A stretch of 64,000 bases of DNA from Nonomuraea wenchangensis (lineage in GTDB: Bacteria > Actinomycetota > Actinomycetes > Streptosporangiales > Streptosporangiaceae), in the NCBI RefSeq assembly GCF_900111685.1, contig NZ_FOHX01000001.1, forward strand, positions 558,001 to 622,000, read 5' to 3'. The notes below the pieces were generated by a model. It was given only the letters and a program-made list of their open reading frames with translations. It did no database searches and was not told where the DNA came from. Position numbers and translations under genes: made by a program. This document shows positions 52,643 to 59,642 of the stretch, in pieces. Position 1 is the stretch's first letter; every line of letters starts with the position of its first letter.

Positions 52643-53710
52643 ATGCCACACGGGGATGATCTCGACCAGCGCTTCAACGAGCTGGTCGGGCAGATCGACG
52701 ACGACGAGCGGCGCCGCATGCGCGCCGAGGCGACCAGGGCCGCCAAGGAGGCCAGGAGCCGCCGCCCACCGCGCCAGGAGCGGGGCCGCCGTGCCCGCTT
52801 ATCCGGCTCTGAGAGCTTCGGTCCCCCCTCGCGGCCACGGCGGTGGGGGCGGGCGCTGCTGGTCCTGTCGGCGGTGGTCGCGGCCGCGGGGCTGATCGTG
52901 ACGTACCGGCCCAACCTGCTGATGCTCGGCGACACCGCGTACGAGGGGACCGCCACCAGCCCGCCCACCGCGAGCGGAGAGGCCACCGGAGAGATCGAGG
53001 AGACGGCCGCCACCCCGGACCCCTCGCGTGACCCGTTCGCGGGCTCGCCCGCCGAGCACTACGCCGAGGGCGTCAAAGGCTTCGTGCTGCCCGAGGCCAA
53101 GGCCATGGGCGGGCTCTCCGAGAAGGACGTGGCCAAGGGGCTGAAGCGGACGCGCGAGCTGCTGGCGGCGGCGTACCTCGACGAGAAGACGCTGCTGGGA
53201 GGCGCGCCTGACGCCTTCGCCAAGCTGCTGGAGCCGCGGCAGCGCCGCCGGTTCGAGGACGGCCTGGACGACCGCCGCACGACCCGGGTGTACGTGACCA
53301 GCCTCGCCAAGGGCACCTCCGAGCTCGCCACCGAGGTGATCAAGGTGAAGGGGCGGATCACGCTCGGCGCGTTCCGGCGGGACGGCAGGCGCGGCGTGGA
53401 GGCGAAGCTCAACCACCTGATCATCTACGCGGTGCGCCGCCCCGGCCGGCCCGACACGACGATCAGGCTCGCCACCCACCCGACCGGGAGCGTGCTCATG
53501 TACCGCGACGGCGGGCGGCTGGTCGTCGCGCCCAGGAGCTGGAGCGCCAGTGCCACGCCCGCCCGCTGCGGCTTCGACGACGGCTACATCCATCCGGTCT
53601 ACGACGACACGCCCGGCACGGACAGCAAGGGCACCAGCCCGATCCTCGACCCCTACGACCTCGACGAGCCCCGCAAGCACGGGACTTGCCGGAGGAGCAA
53701 GCGCACCTGA
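52643..53710 (+). CDS. Single-pass membrane protein of unknown function
   Basis: 355 residues. An Arg/Glu-rich cytoplasmic start (about 1-68) is followed by one helix at about 69-92 and an exterior region with a Thr/Ser/Pro-rich linker (about 100-130). The rest is a mixed alpha/beta domain (RTTRVYVTSLAKGTSELATEVIKVKGRITLG) ending in a Cys-containing Asp/Gly-rich segment. No domain is recognised. It is the gene directly upstream of glnA and in the same direction; its last bases adjoin the GlnR operator. Confidence 0.8.
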   Translation: MPHGDDLDQRFNELVGQIDDDERRRMRAEATRAAKEARSRRPPRQERGRRARLSGSESFGPPSRPRRWGRALLVLSAVVAAAGLIVTYRPNLLMLGDTAYEGTATSPPTASGEATGEIEETAATPDPSRDPFAGSPAEHYAEGVKGFVLPEAKAMGGLSEKDVAKGLKRTRELLAAAYLDEKTLLGGAPDAFAKLLEPRQRRRFEDGLDDRRTTRVYVTSLAKGTSELATEVIKVKGRITLGAFRRDGRRGVEAKLNHLIIYAVRRPGRPDTTIRLATHPTGSVLMYRDGGRLVVAPRSWSASATPARCGFDDGYIHPVYDDTPGTDSKGTSPILDPYDLDEPRKHGTCRRSKRT

Positions 53711-53716
53711 CGCTGC

Positions 53717-53754
53717 GTAACATGTGCGAAACAATCGGGACACCATGCGGAAAC
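53717..53754 (+). promoter_or_regulatory. GlnR operator of glnA
   Basis: Four boxes in exact GlnR spacing: GTAAC (53717-53721), 6 bases, GAAAC (53728-53732), 6 bases, GACAC (53739-53743), 6 bases, GAAAC (53750-53754). This equals the actinobacterial consensus gTnAc-n6-GaAAc-n6-gTnAc-n6-GaAAc. GlnR would activate glnA under nitrogen limitation. Confidence 0.9.
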
Positions 53755-53804
53755 GCCTTAGCCCTAGCGTCGCAATGATGGTCAGTCCCCAGGGAGGTTC
53801 GAGA

Positions 53805-55229
53805 GTGTTCAACTCCGCCGACGACGTCCTGAAGTTCATCAGTGACGAAGGGGTGCAGTTCGTCGATGTCAGGTTCACCGACCTGCCGGGGACGACGCAC
53901 CACTTCACCTTCCCGGTAGAGAACTTCGGTGCGAGCGTCTTCACTGACGGGCTCATGTTCGACGGTTCGTCGATCCGTGGTTTCCAGCAGATCCACGAGT
54001 CGGACATGCTCCTGCTGCCCGACCCGACCAGCGCCGTCGTGGATCCGTTCCGGCAGCACAAGACGCTCAACATCAACTTCTTCGTGCACGACCCGCTGAC
54101 CGGCGAGGCCTACAGCCGCGACCCGCGCAACGTCGCCCGCAAGGCGGAGGAATACCTCAAGGGCACCGGCATCGCCGACACGGTCTACTTCGGCCCGGAG
54201 GCCGAGTTCTACATCTTCGACGACGTCCGGTTCGAGACCCGGCAGAACGCCGGCTACTACTACATCGACTCCATCGAGGGCGCCTGGAACACCGGCAAGG
54301 CCACCGAGGGCGGCAACCTCGGCTACAAGCCGCGCTACAAGGGCGGCTACTTCCCGGTGCCGCCGATGGACCACTTCACCGACCTGCGTTCGGAGATGGT
54401 CCGCAACCTCATCGAGTGCGGCATCGACGTCGAGATGCAGCACCACGAGGTGGGCACCGCCGGCCAGGCGGAGATCGACTTCAAGTTCGGGACGCTGCTC
54501 AAGACCGCCGACAACCTGATGCTCTACAAGTACATCATCAAGAGCACGGCGATGGAGTTCGGCCACACGGTCACGTTCATGCCCAAGCCGATCTTCGGGG
54601 ACAACGGCTCCGGCATGCACTGCCACCAGTCGCTGTGGAAGGACGGCTCGCCGCTCTTCTACGACGAGGTCGGCTACGCGGGCCTGTCCGACACGGCCCG
54701 CTACTACATCGGCGGCCTGCTCAAGCACGCCGCGTCGCTGCTGGCTTTCACCAACCCGACGGTCAACTCCTACCACCGTCTGGTGCCGGGCTACGAGGCG
54801 CCGGTCAACCTGGTCTACTCGCAGCGCAACCGGTCGGCCTGCGTCCGCATCCCGATCACGGGCTCCAACCCGAAGGCCAAGCGCATCGAGTTCCGGGTGC
54901 CCGACCCGTCGTGCAACCCCTACTTCGCCTTCGCGGCGATGCTCATGGCCGGCATCGACGGCATCCGCAACAAGATCGAGCCGCCGGAGCCGGTCGACAA
55001 GGACCTCTACGAGCTCCCGCCCGAGGAGGCCCGCAACATCCCGCAGGTGCCCGGCTCGCTCAGCGAGGTGCTCAACGCGCTGGAGGAGGACCACGACTAC
55101 CTGCTCGAAGGCGGCGTCTTCACGCCGGACCTGATCGAGACGTGGCTGTCCTACAAGCGGGAGAACGAGGTCGACCCGATCCGCCTCCGCCCGCACCCGC
55201 ACGAGTTCGAGCTCTACTACGACGTATAG
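53805..55229 (+). CDS. glnA: Type I glutamine synthetase
   Basis: 474 residues from GTG at 53805; AGGGAGG at 53791-53797 sits 7 bases before it. Conserved parts: DGSSIRGF near the N-terminus, the metal and ATP sites ([13 protein letters not shown]), the glutamate flap region [19 protein letters not shown], and the adenylylation tyrosine Y402 ([11 protein letters not shown]). It makes glutamine from glutamate and ammonia. Y402 is the target of GlnE, encoded at 59.6-62.6 kb. A GlnR operator lies upstream and a strong terminator downstream. Length and motifs are typical of GSI-beta. Confidence 0.97.
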   Translation: MFNSADDVLKFISDEGVQFVDVRFTDLPGTTHHFTFPVENFGASVFTDGLMFDGSSIRGFQQIHESDMLLLPDPTSAVVDPFRQHKTLNINFFVHDPLTGEAYSRDPRNVARKAEEYLKGTGIADTVYFGPEAEFYIFDDVRFETRQNAGYYYIDSIEGAWNTGKATEGGNLGYKPRYKGGYFPVPPMDHFTDLRSEMVRNLIECGIDVEMQHHEVGTAGQAEIDFKFGTLLKTADNLMLYKYIIKSTAMEFGHTVTFMPKPIFGDNGSGMHCHQSLWKDGSPLFYDEVGYAGLSDTARYYIGGLLKHAASLLAFTNPTVNSYHRLVPGYEAPVNLVYSQRNRSACVRIPITGSNPKAKRIEFRVPDPSCNPYFAFAAMLMAGIDGIRNKIEPPEPVDKDLYELPPEEARNIPQVPGSLSEVLNALEEDHDYLLEGGVFTPDLIETWLSYKRENEVDPIRLRPHPHEFELYYDV

Positions 55230-55258
55230 CCGCATAGCGGTCACCGCGCGGTAAGTCG

Positions 55259-55299
55259 AAAGCTCGCAGGAAGATCATGTATCTTGCTGCGAGCTTTTC
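55259..55299 (+). terminator. Rho-independent terminator of glnA
   Basis: 16-base arms (55259-55274 and 55280-55297 region) with a single mismatch: AAAGCTCGCAG pairs with CTGCGAGCTTT, and AAGAT with ATCTT around CATGT; it ends in TTTTC. It begins 30 bases after the stop. Confidence 0.88.
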
Positions 55300-55339
55300 G
55301 CATGGCACGACGGCGCACCCCCTCGACCGAGAGACCCGC

Positions 55340-55624
55340 ATGTACGAGCTGATCGGGATGCTCTACCAGACCGTGCCCCTGACGGTGGGCGTGGTCGTCC
55401 TTCTCGCCTTGTCCTGGGTTCTGTGGCGTCGGCGGCGGAGGGGGGAGCTTCTCCTGTTGCCGGCGGCAGCCTGGTTCCTGGCGGCGCTGGACGAGTGGTA
55501 CATGAGCACCTTCCAGCCGCAGATGAACATCCGGATCGACGCCTTGCCCTTCTTCGCGCTGATGGTCTTCACCACCTTGCCCTGCGTCCCGATGGCGTTC
55601 CTCCGCCGGCCACCGACCGCCTAG
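55340..55624 (+). CDS. Small membrane protein of unknown function
   Basis: 94 residues with three hydrophobic stretches (about 8-29, 38-50 and 67-86) separated by RRRRRGE and DEWYMSTFQPQMNIR. No family is recognised. The ATG at 55340 follows the glnA terminator, so it needs its own promoter or read-through. Coding character is moderate, and the gene is plausible but not certain. Confidence 0.5.
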   Translation: MYELIGMLYQTVPLTVGVVVLLALSWVLWRRRRRGELLLLPAAAWFLAALDEWYMSTFQPQMNIRIDALPFFALMVFTTLPCVPMAFLRRPPTA

Positions 55625-55703
55625 GGAACCGCCCGGCCGGTCCAACCAAAGGCGCTCGTTCGTCGTCCAAAGGATCATGACCATCTGGACGGACGGAGCA
55701 TCA

Positions 55704-56186
55704 ATGGGCGAGCGCGTCCGGCGGGGGTACGCCCTCTGCCTCGGGTTGGTGGCGGTGACGGTGGCGGGGTGCATGGTGCCCGTCCTCGGCGATCCTTTAC
55801 CTCGGCCGGTCGCCATGGGGCGTACGGACGGCGGGCATCTCAAGATCGTGGTGCCTCTGTGCGACGGCGAGGTGGTCTCCGCCGTCGAGGTGCAGGAGCA
55901 CCAGACCTGGCGCCTGGTGTGGCGGGCCTCCCTGCCCGTACGGACGGCGGAGCGGTACGGGACGATCATTCTCGGGGACGCGAGCGGGTTCGGCCGTCAG
56001 GAGACGCCGCTGCGGGAGGCGGTGCCGCCGCACGTCAGCGTCAGCGTGAAGCTGTCGAGTGGCTCCACGGCCGGGCGCGGGTTCCTTGTGGGCGAGGTCG
56101 TCGGCGACGGCCGGGTGAGCGATCTCGACGGGGAGGTGCTGACGGAGGAGGAGTTCCGGCGGCGGGTGACCGATGAGTACTGCTGA
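55704..56186 (+). CDS. Putative lipoprotein of unknown function
   Basis: 160 residues from ATG at 55704, preceded by GGACGGAG at 7 bases. The N-terminus is a lipoprotein signal, with lipobox V20-A-G-C23. The mature part is a small beta-rich domain (HLKIVVPLCDGEVVSAVEVQEH) with a second Cys. No domain is recognised. It is 79 bases after the small membrane protein and convergent with the B3/4 gene by 5 bases. Confidence 0.65.
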   Translation: MGERVRRGYALCLGLVAVTVAGCMVPVLGDPLPRPVAMGRTDGGHLKIVVPLCDGEVVSAVEVQEHQTWRLVWRASLPVRTAERYGTIILGDASGFGRQETPLREAVPPHVSVSVKLSSGSTAGRGFLVGEVVGDGRVSDLDGEVLTEEEFRRRVTDEYC

Positions 56187-56191
56187 TCCCG

Positions 56192-56893
56192 TCAGACGGC
56201 GGTGTCGAAGCGGGGGGCGGACGGGGTGAGGATCGCCGGGTGCGGGGAGGTGGCGGGCCAGAGGGTGGTCAGCTCGGTCGCGAGCGTGCCCATCAGGGAC
56301 TCGACGTCGGCGCGGGCCGTCTCGTGCAGGGCCTCGGCGACGATGAGGACGTCGGCGGTGTCCGGGCGTACGGCGGACAGCCCGCTCTGCCGGTTCGTCC
56401 ATCGGCGCGCGTGGGCGCGGCCCTCGGCGTCGGCGAAGACGACCTCGCCGGGCGCCGGGTGCTCGTCGTCGCCGGAGAAGGTGAGGTAGGTCTCCTCGCC
56501 GGTCGCGTACCTGACCTCCAGGTCGCCCGCGACGCGGGAGAGGTCGAAGACGGCGACCGGGATCGCGTAGGCGATGGACACCGCGTTGCACAGGTCGATG
56601 AGGGGATGCAGGCGGGGCAGGGCGCCTTCCTTGCGGAAGCGGCGCAGCAGCGACTCCGAGGCGCATCTGTACTGGGTGGGCTTGAGCCCCATCCGGGTGA
56701 ACGCCCGCCGCCACGCCTGGATCTCCGGGAGCTCGCTCTCGGTGGCGGTGGCCAGGCGCTTGGCGGCGGTCTCGGCGTACGGGACCAGCCGGTCGTCCAC
56801 GGAGACGCCGGCGTGCAGGCCGCGCGCGGCGAGGACGCCGGGCACCAGCTCGGGAAAGTCGCGCCACAGGGCCGCGGAATGCTGGAAACGCAC
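56192..56893 (-). CDS. B3/B4 tRNA-binding domain protein
   Basis: 233 residues. The B3/B4 fold of phenylalanyl-tRNA synthetase beta is visible in ETAAKRLATATESELPEIQAWRRAFTRMGLKPTQYRCASESLLRRF (outline) and LHPLIDLCNAVSIAYAIPVAVFD. Free-standing members are annotated as B3/4-domain proteins; some may edit or bind aminoacyl-tRNA, but function is not established. GTG start. It is a single gene on the minus strand. Confidence 0.85.
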   Translation of the reverse strand: MRFQHSAALWRDFPELVPGVLAARGLHAGVSVDDRLVPYAETAAKRLATATESELPEIQAWRRAFTRMGLKPTQYRCASESLLRRFRKEGALPRLHPLIDLCNAVSIAYAIPVAVFDLSRVAGDLEVRYATGEETYLTFSGDDEHPAPGEVVFADAEGRAHARRWTNRQSGLSAVRPDTADVLIVAEALHETARADVESLMGTLATELTTLWPATSPHPAILTPSAPRFDTAV

Positions 56894-56965
56894 AACCGCT
56901 AACGATACTCCGGTCCGGCGGGCGTGGGCCGTAGCCGGGCCGCAGTCTGGTCCGCGTGACGTGCG

Positions 56966-57400
56966 CTAGACGGTGGCCTCCTGCCCGAGGGCGGCCAGGA
57001 GGTGCGGGAGGTGGCCGGTGGCGGCGGCGACCCGGAGCGTGTCCTGGTATTCCCTCCAGTGCGCGACCTGCCCGTCCCGCGCCCTGAGCACGCCGACGAA
57101 GGGGGCCGAGCGCCGCTCACCGGTCCCGGGGAGGGTGGCGCCGAGCTCGTACTCGACGATGACGACGTCGGGGTCGGCGGTGTCGTGCACGGTGACCTCG
57201 CTCATCTCCAGCCGGAAGGGCAGCGCGGCGCGTTCCTGGCGGGCCCGGTCGAGGAACGCGGCCCGCCCTTCGAACCTGCGGGCCCGTCCGGGGGCGGCGA
57301 ACGGGGTCTCCACGACGACGTCCTCGGCCCAGACCTCCTCGTCGTCGTGCTCGCCGCTCAGGTAGCCCCGCAGCCGGTCGAACACCTCTCGTGCGCTCAT
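56966..57400 (-). CDS. NTF2-like/SnoaL-type nuclear-transport-factor-fold protein
   Basis: 144 residues from ATG at 57400. A cone-shaped alpha+beta NTF2 fold is suggested by VFDRLRGYLSGEHDDEEVWAEDVVVETPFAAPGRARRFEGRAAFLDRARQ (outline) and VPFVGVLRARDGQVAHWREYQD. Such proteins are isomerases, dehydratases or ligand carriers. It is divergent from a TetR gene, with two TetR-type operators between, so it is probably the regulated target. Confidence 0.85.
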   Translation of the reverse strand: MSAREVFDRLRGYLSGEHDDEEVWAEDVVVETPFAAPGRARRFEGRAAFLDRARQERAALPFRLEMSEVTVHDTADPDVVIVEYELGATLPGTGERRSAPFVGVLRARDGQVAHWREYQDTLRVAAATGHLPHLLAALGQEATV

Positions 57401-57423
57401 GACGCCCTCCTCGGGATTTAAGA

Positions 57424-57437
57424 TGAGTACGCACTCA
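57424..57437. promoter_or_regulatory. TetR-type operator, site 1
   Basis: TGAGTACGCACTCA: 5-bp perfect arms TGAGT and ACTCA. It lies 24 bases from the NTF2-like start, in the promoter region between divergent genes. Confidence 0.75.
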
Positions 57438-57453
57438 CGTTCAGCGAACATAA

Positions 57454-57467
57454 TGAGTGCCCACTCA
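57454..57467. promoter_or_regulatory. TetR-type operator, site 2
   Basis: TGAGTGCCCACTCA: 6-bp perfect arms TGAGTG and CACTCA. It starts exactly 30 bases (about three helical turns) from site 1 and 31 bases before the TetR start, so two dimers could bind on one face. Confidence 0.78.
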
Positions 57468-57497
57468 GCTTGTCAACGGAAGAGAGGGAGGACGCCG

Positions 57498-58046
57498 GTG
57501 GCCCAGTTGCGTGCCGACGCCCGGCGCAACCGCGAGCGCATCCTGGCCGCCGCCGAGGAGGTCTTCGCCGAGCGCGGCGCGTCGGCGTCCACCGAGGAGG
57601 TGGCGGCCCGCGCCGGGGTGGCGATCGGCACCGTGTTCCGGCACTTCCCGACCAAGGACGACCTGCTCGCCGCCATCTTCAAGGCGCTGCTCGCCCGGCT
57701 GGTGTCCGAGGCCGGCGAGCTGGCCGGGAGCGGCGATCCGAAGACGGCGCTGTTCGCGTTCTTCACGCGTGTCGTGGAGGCGGCGGCGGCCCGCAGGACG
57801 GTGGCAGAGCTGCTCACCGGCGGCGGGGCGGACCTGCGGCTCGGCGGCGCGCTGCGGGCGCTGGACGAGCCCCTGGGGACGCTGCTGCGCCGCGCTCAGG
57901 AGGCCGGCGCGGTCCGCGAGGACGTACGGCTGGAGGAGGTGAGAGCCCTGCTGGCCGCCGCCTCGCAGGCGGCCCTGCTGGCCGGCTGGACGCCGGAGCT
58001 GCAGGACCGCACGCTGGAGATCATCTTCAGGGGTTGCCGGCCCTGA
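57498..58046 (+). CDS. TetR-family transcriptional regulator
   Basis: 182 residues from GTG at 57498, with GAGGGAGGA just before. The HTH is at about 5-55: RADARRNRERILAAAEEVFAERG, STEEVAARAGVAIGTVFRHFPTKDDLL. The C-terminal ligand domain is helical and divergent (AGELAGSGDPKTALFAFF). Two operator sites lie immediately upstream, so it most likely represses itself and the divergent NTF2-like gene. It overlaps the convergent GNAT gene by 20 bases. Confidence 0.93.
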   Translation: MAQLRADARRNRERILAAAEEVFAERGASASTEEVAARAGVAIGTVFRHFPTKDDLLAAIFKALLARLVSEAGELAGSGDPKTALFAFFTRVVEAAAARRTVAELLTGGGADLRLGGALRALDEPLGTLLRRAQEAGAVREDVRLEEVRALLAAASQAALLAGWTPELQDRTLEIIFRGCRP

Positions 58047-58560
58047 GCCGGTAGAGGACGCTCCGGCGCAGGGGGCTGCCCTCCGGCACGGACGGGAAGT
58101 CGAAGTCCTCGGCCGGGTCCCTGGTCATGCCGAGGCGCCGCATGACGGCCTGCGAACGCAGGTTGGTGGCGGCCGTCATGGAGATGATGTCCCGCAGGCC
58201 GGCCTCCTCGAACGCGTACGTGACCACCCGCCTGGCGGCCTCGATGGCGTAGCCGTGGCCCCAGGCCGGGCGGGCCAGCCGCCAGCCGATCTCGGCGGCG
58301 GGCAGGAAGGGCGCGTCGAACGTCTGCCAGGCCAGCCCGGTGAAGCCGATGAACTCGCCCGTGCCGATGACCTCCAGCGCCCACAGGCCGTAGCCGCGCT
58401 CGTCGAAGTGCCGCTCGATGCGGTCCACCATGGCGTCGCTCTGCTCGCGCGTGAGCGGCGCGGGGAAGTGCTCCATGACCTCGGGGTCGGCGTTCATGGC
58501 CGCGAAGGGCTCGCGGTCCTCTTCGCGCCATCTGCGCATGATCAGCCGTTCTGTCTCCAT
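58027..58560 (-). CDS. GNAT-family N-acetyltransferase (RimJ/RimL-like)
   Basis: 177 residues. TERLIMRRWREED at the start, VIGTGEFIGFTGL, the acetyl-CoA region EIGWRLARPAWGHGYAIEAARRVVTYAFEEAGL, and the late ATNLRSQAVMRRLGM mark the RimJ/RimL-type acetyltransferase_3 family. It acetylates amino groups of proteins or small molecules; the target is unknown. Its end overlaps the TetR gene end by 20 bases. Confidence 0.9.
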   Translation of the reverse strand: METERLIMRRWREEDREPFAAMNADPEVMEHFPAPLTREQSDAMVDRIERHFDERGYGLWALEVIGTGEFIGFTGLAWQTFDAPFLPAAEIGWRLARPAWGHGYAIEAARRVVTYAFEEAGLRDIISMTAATNLRSQAVMRRLGMTRDPAEDFDFPSVPEGSPLRRSVLYRLRAGNP

Positions 58561-58578
58561 CCGATCAACACTAAGGCG

Positions 58579-59610
58579 TCAGCGCCGCGACCGGATCCCC
58601 GTCAGGCGGCGCAGGACGTCCCACCAGAACGGCGCCCCGAACAGCAGCGCCACGTACGTCAGCAGGAAACCGGGCCAGTGGCTGGGCGTGAGCAGGCGGT
58701 CCCACCAGGTGGAGCCGTTCCAGTCGACGCTCGGGTCGCCCTCCTCCGGGATCGACACGCTCACCAGGGCCTGGCCGAGCATCCGCACCAGTGCGGGCTG
58801 GCTCATCGTCTCGGTGACGCAGTGCACGGGGTCCGCGCCGGTGCAGCGGGCCTTCAGCTCGTTGTACGCGTCGGGCCCTGCCTCGGACACGGCCGTCACC
58901 GAGGCGCGGAAGGCGTTGTCGCGCAGCAGCGTCTTGGCGTACTCCAGCCCGTCCATGGTGAACCCCAGCGTCACCAGCAGGCTCAGCGCGGCGAGCACCC
59001 ACTTGACGTAGCGCTTGTAGAGCAGCGACAGCCGCTGCATCTCGCCGTCGAACCAGGTCTCGACGCCCTGGCGGAAGCGGTCGAGGTCGCGCTGGGCGGT
59101 CTCCCAGACGCCCTTCAGGTGGCCGTACAGGGGGCTGCCGGCGGCCTTGAGCTTGGCGAGGAAGCGCTCCACGTCGCCGTCCTCGCTCGTCGCCAGCTCC
59201 ATGAGCGCGACCGAGAAGCGGCCGGGCGGGATGTCGGCGATGCTGGTGCGCCCGCGCTTGGCGTGGTCGATCTCGCGTACCCGCTCGTAGAGCAGCTTGA
59301 TCATGGAGTCGTCGGTCTTGGCCCGGGGGTCGGGCACCGCGCCGGCCTCGGTCGGGGCGGGCAGGTCGCTGTAGCGGGGCCGTGGGTCGTGCAGGAACGG
59401 CAGCCGGGTGAAGACGTCCCTGACCCGGGCGGGCAGCCAGGACCCGGCCGCGCCGGCCCCGTCCATCGTGTCCCTGAGGTAGGCCCACAGGAACTTGCTG
59501 CGGATGGAAAGAAGCCGCACGACCGCCTCGTTGAGGCCGCTCACCAGCAGCGACAGCAGCAGGAACGTCACGGCCAGGCCGAGGGCGAGGTCCACGTAGA
59601 CGGATAACAT
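58579..59610 (-). CDS. Conserved membrane protein of unknown function
   Basis: 343 residues from ATG at 59610. An N-terminal helix at about 5-25 (VYVDLALGLAVTFLLLSLLVSGLNEAV) is followed by a long soluble part, a helix at about 201-221 and a C-terminal helix near 313-330. Motifs IPPGRFSVALMEL and VETWFDGEMQRLSLLYKRYVKW recur in similar uncharacterised membrane proteins of many phyla. Cys 256 and 264 may form a disulfide. It ends 18 bases before the GNAT start and begins 32 bases from the glnE stop, all on the minus strand, so it may be expressed with glnE. Confidence 0.8.
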   Translation of the reverse strand: MLSVYVDLALGLAVTFLLLSLLVSGLNEAVVRLLSIRSKFLWAYLRDTMDGAGAAGSWLPARVRDVFTRLPFLHDPRPRYSDLPAPTEAGAVPDPRAKTDDSMIKLLYERVREIDHAKRGRTSIADIPPGRFSVALMELATSEDGDVERFLAKLKAAGSPLYGHLKGVWETAQRDLDRFRQGVETWFDGEMQRLSLLYKRYVKWVLAALSLLVTLGFTMDGLEYAKTLLRDNAFRASVTAVSEAGPDAYNELKARCTGADPVHCVTETMSQPALVRMLGQALVSVSIPEEGDPSVDWNGSTWWDRLLTPSHWPGFLLTYVALLFGAPFWWDVLRRLTGIRSRR

Positions 59611-59642
59611 CGCGCCTTGATACACCCGTGGAGCGGCGGCCA

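Noticed and set aside
53724-53804. Longer N-terminus for glnA from an upstream ATG
   Set aside because: It covers the GlnR operator; AGGGAGG and family length fix the GTG at 53805.
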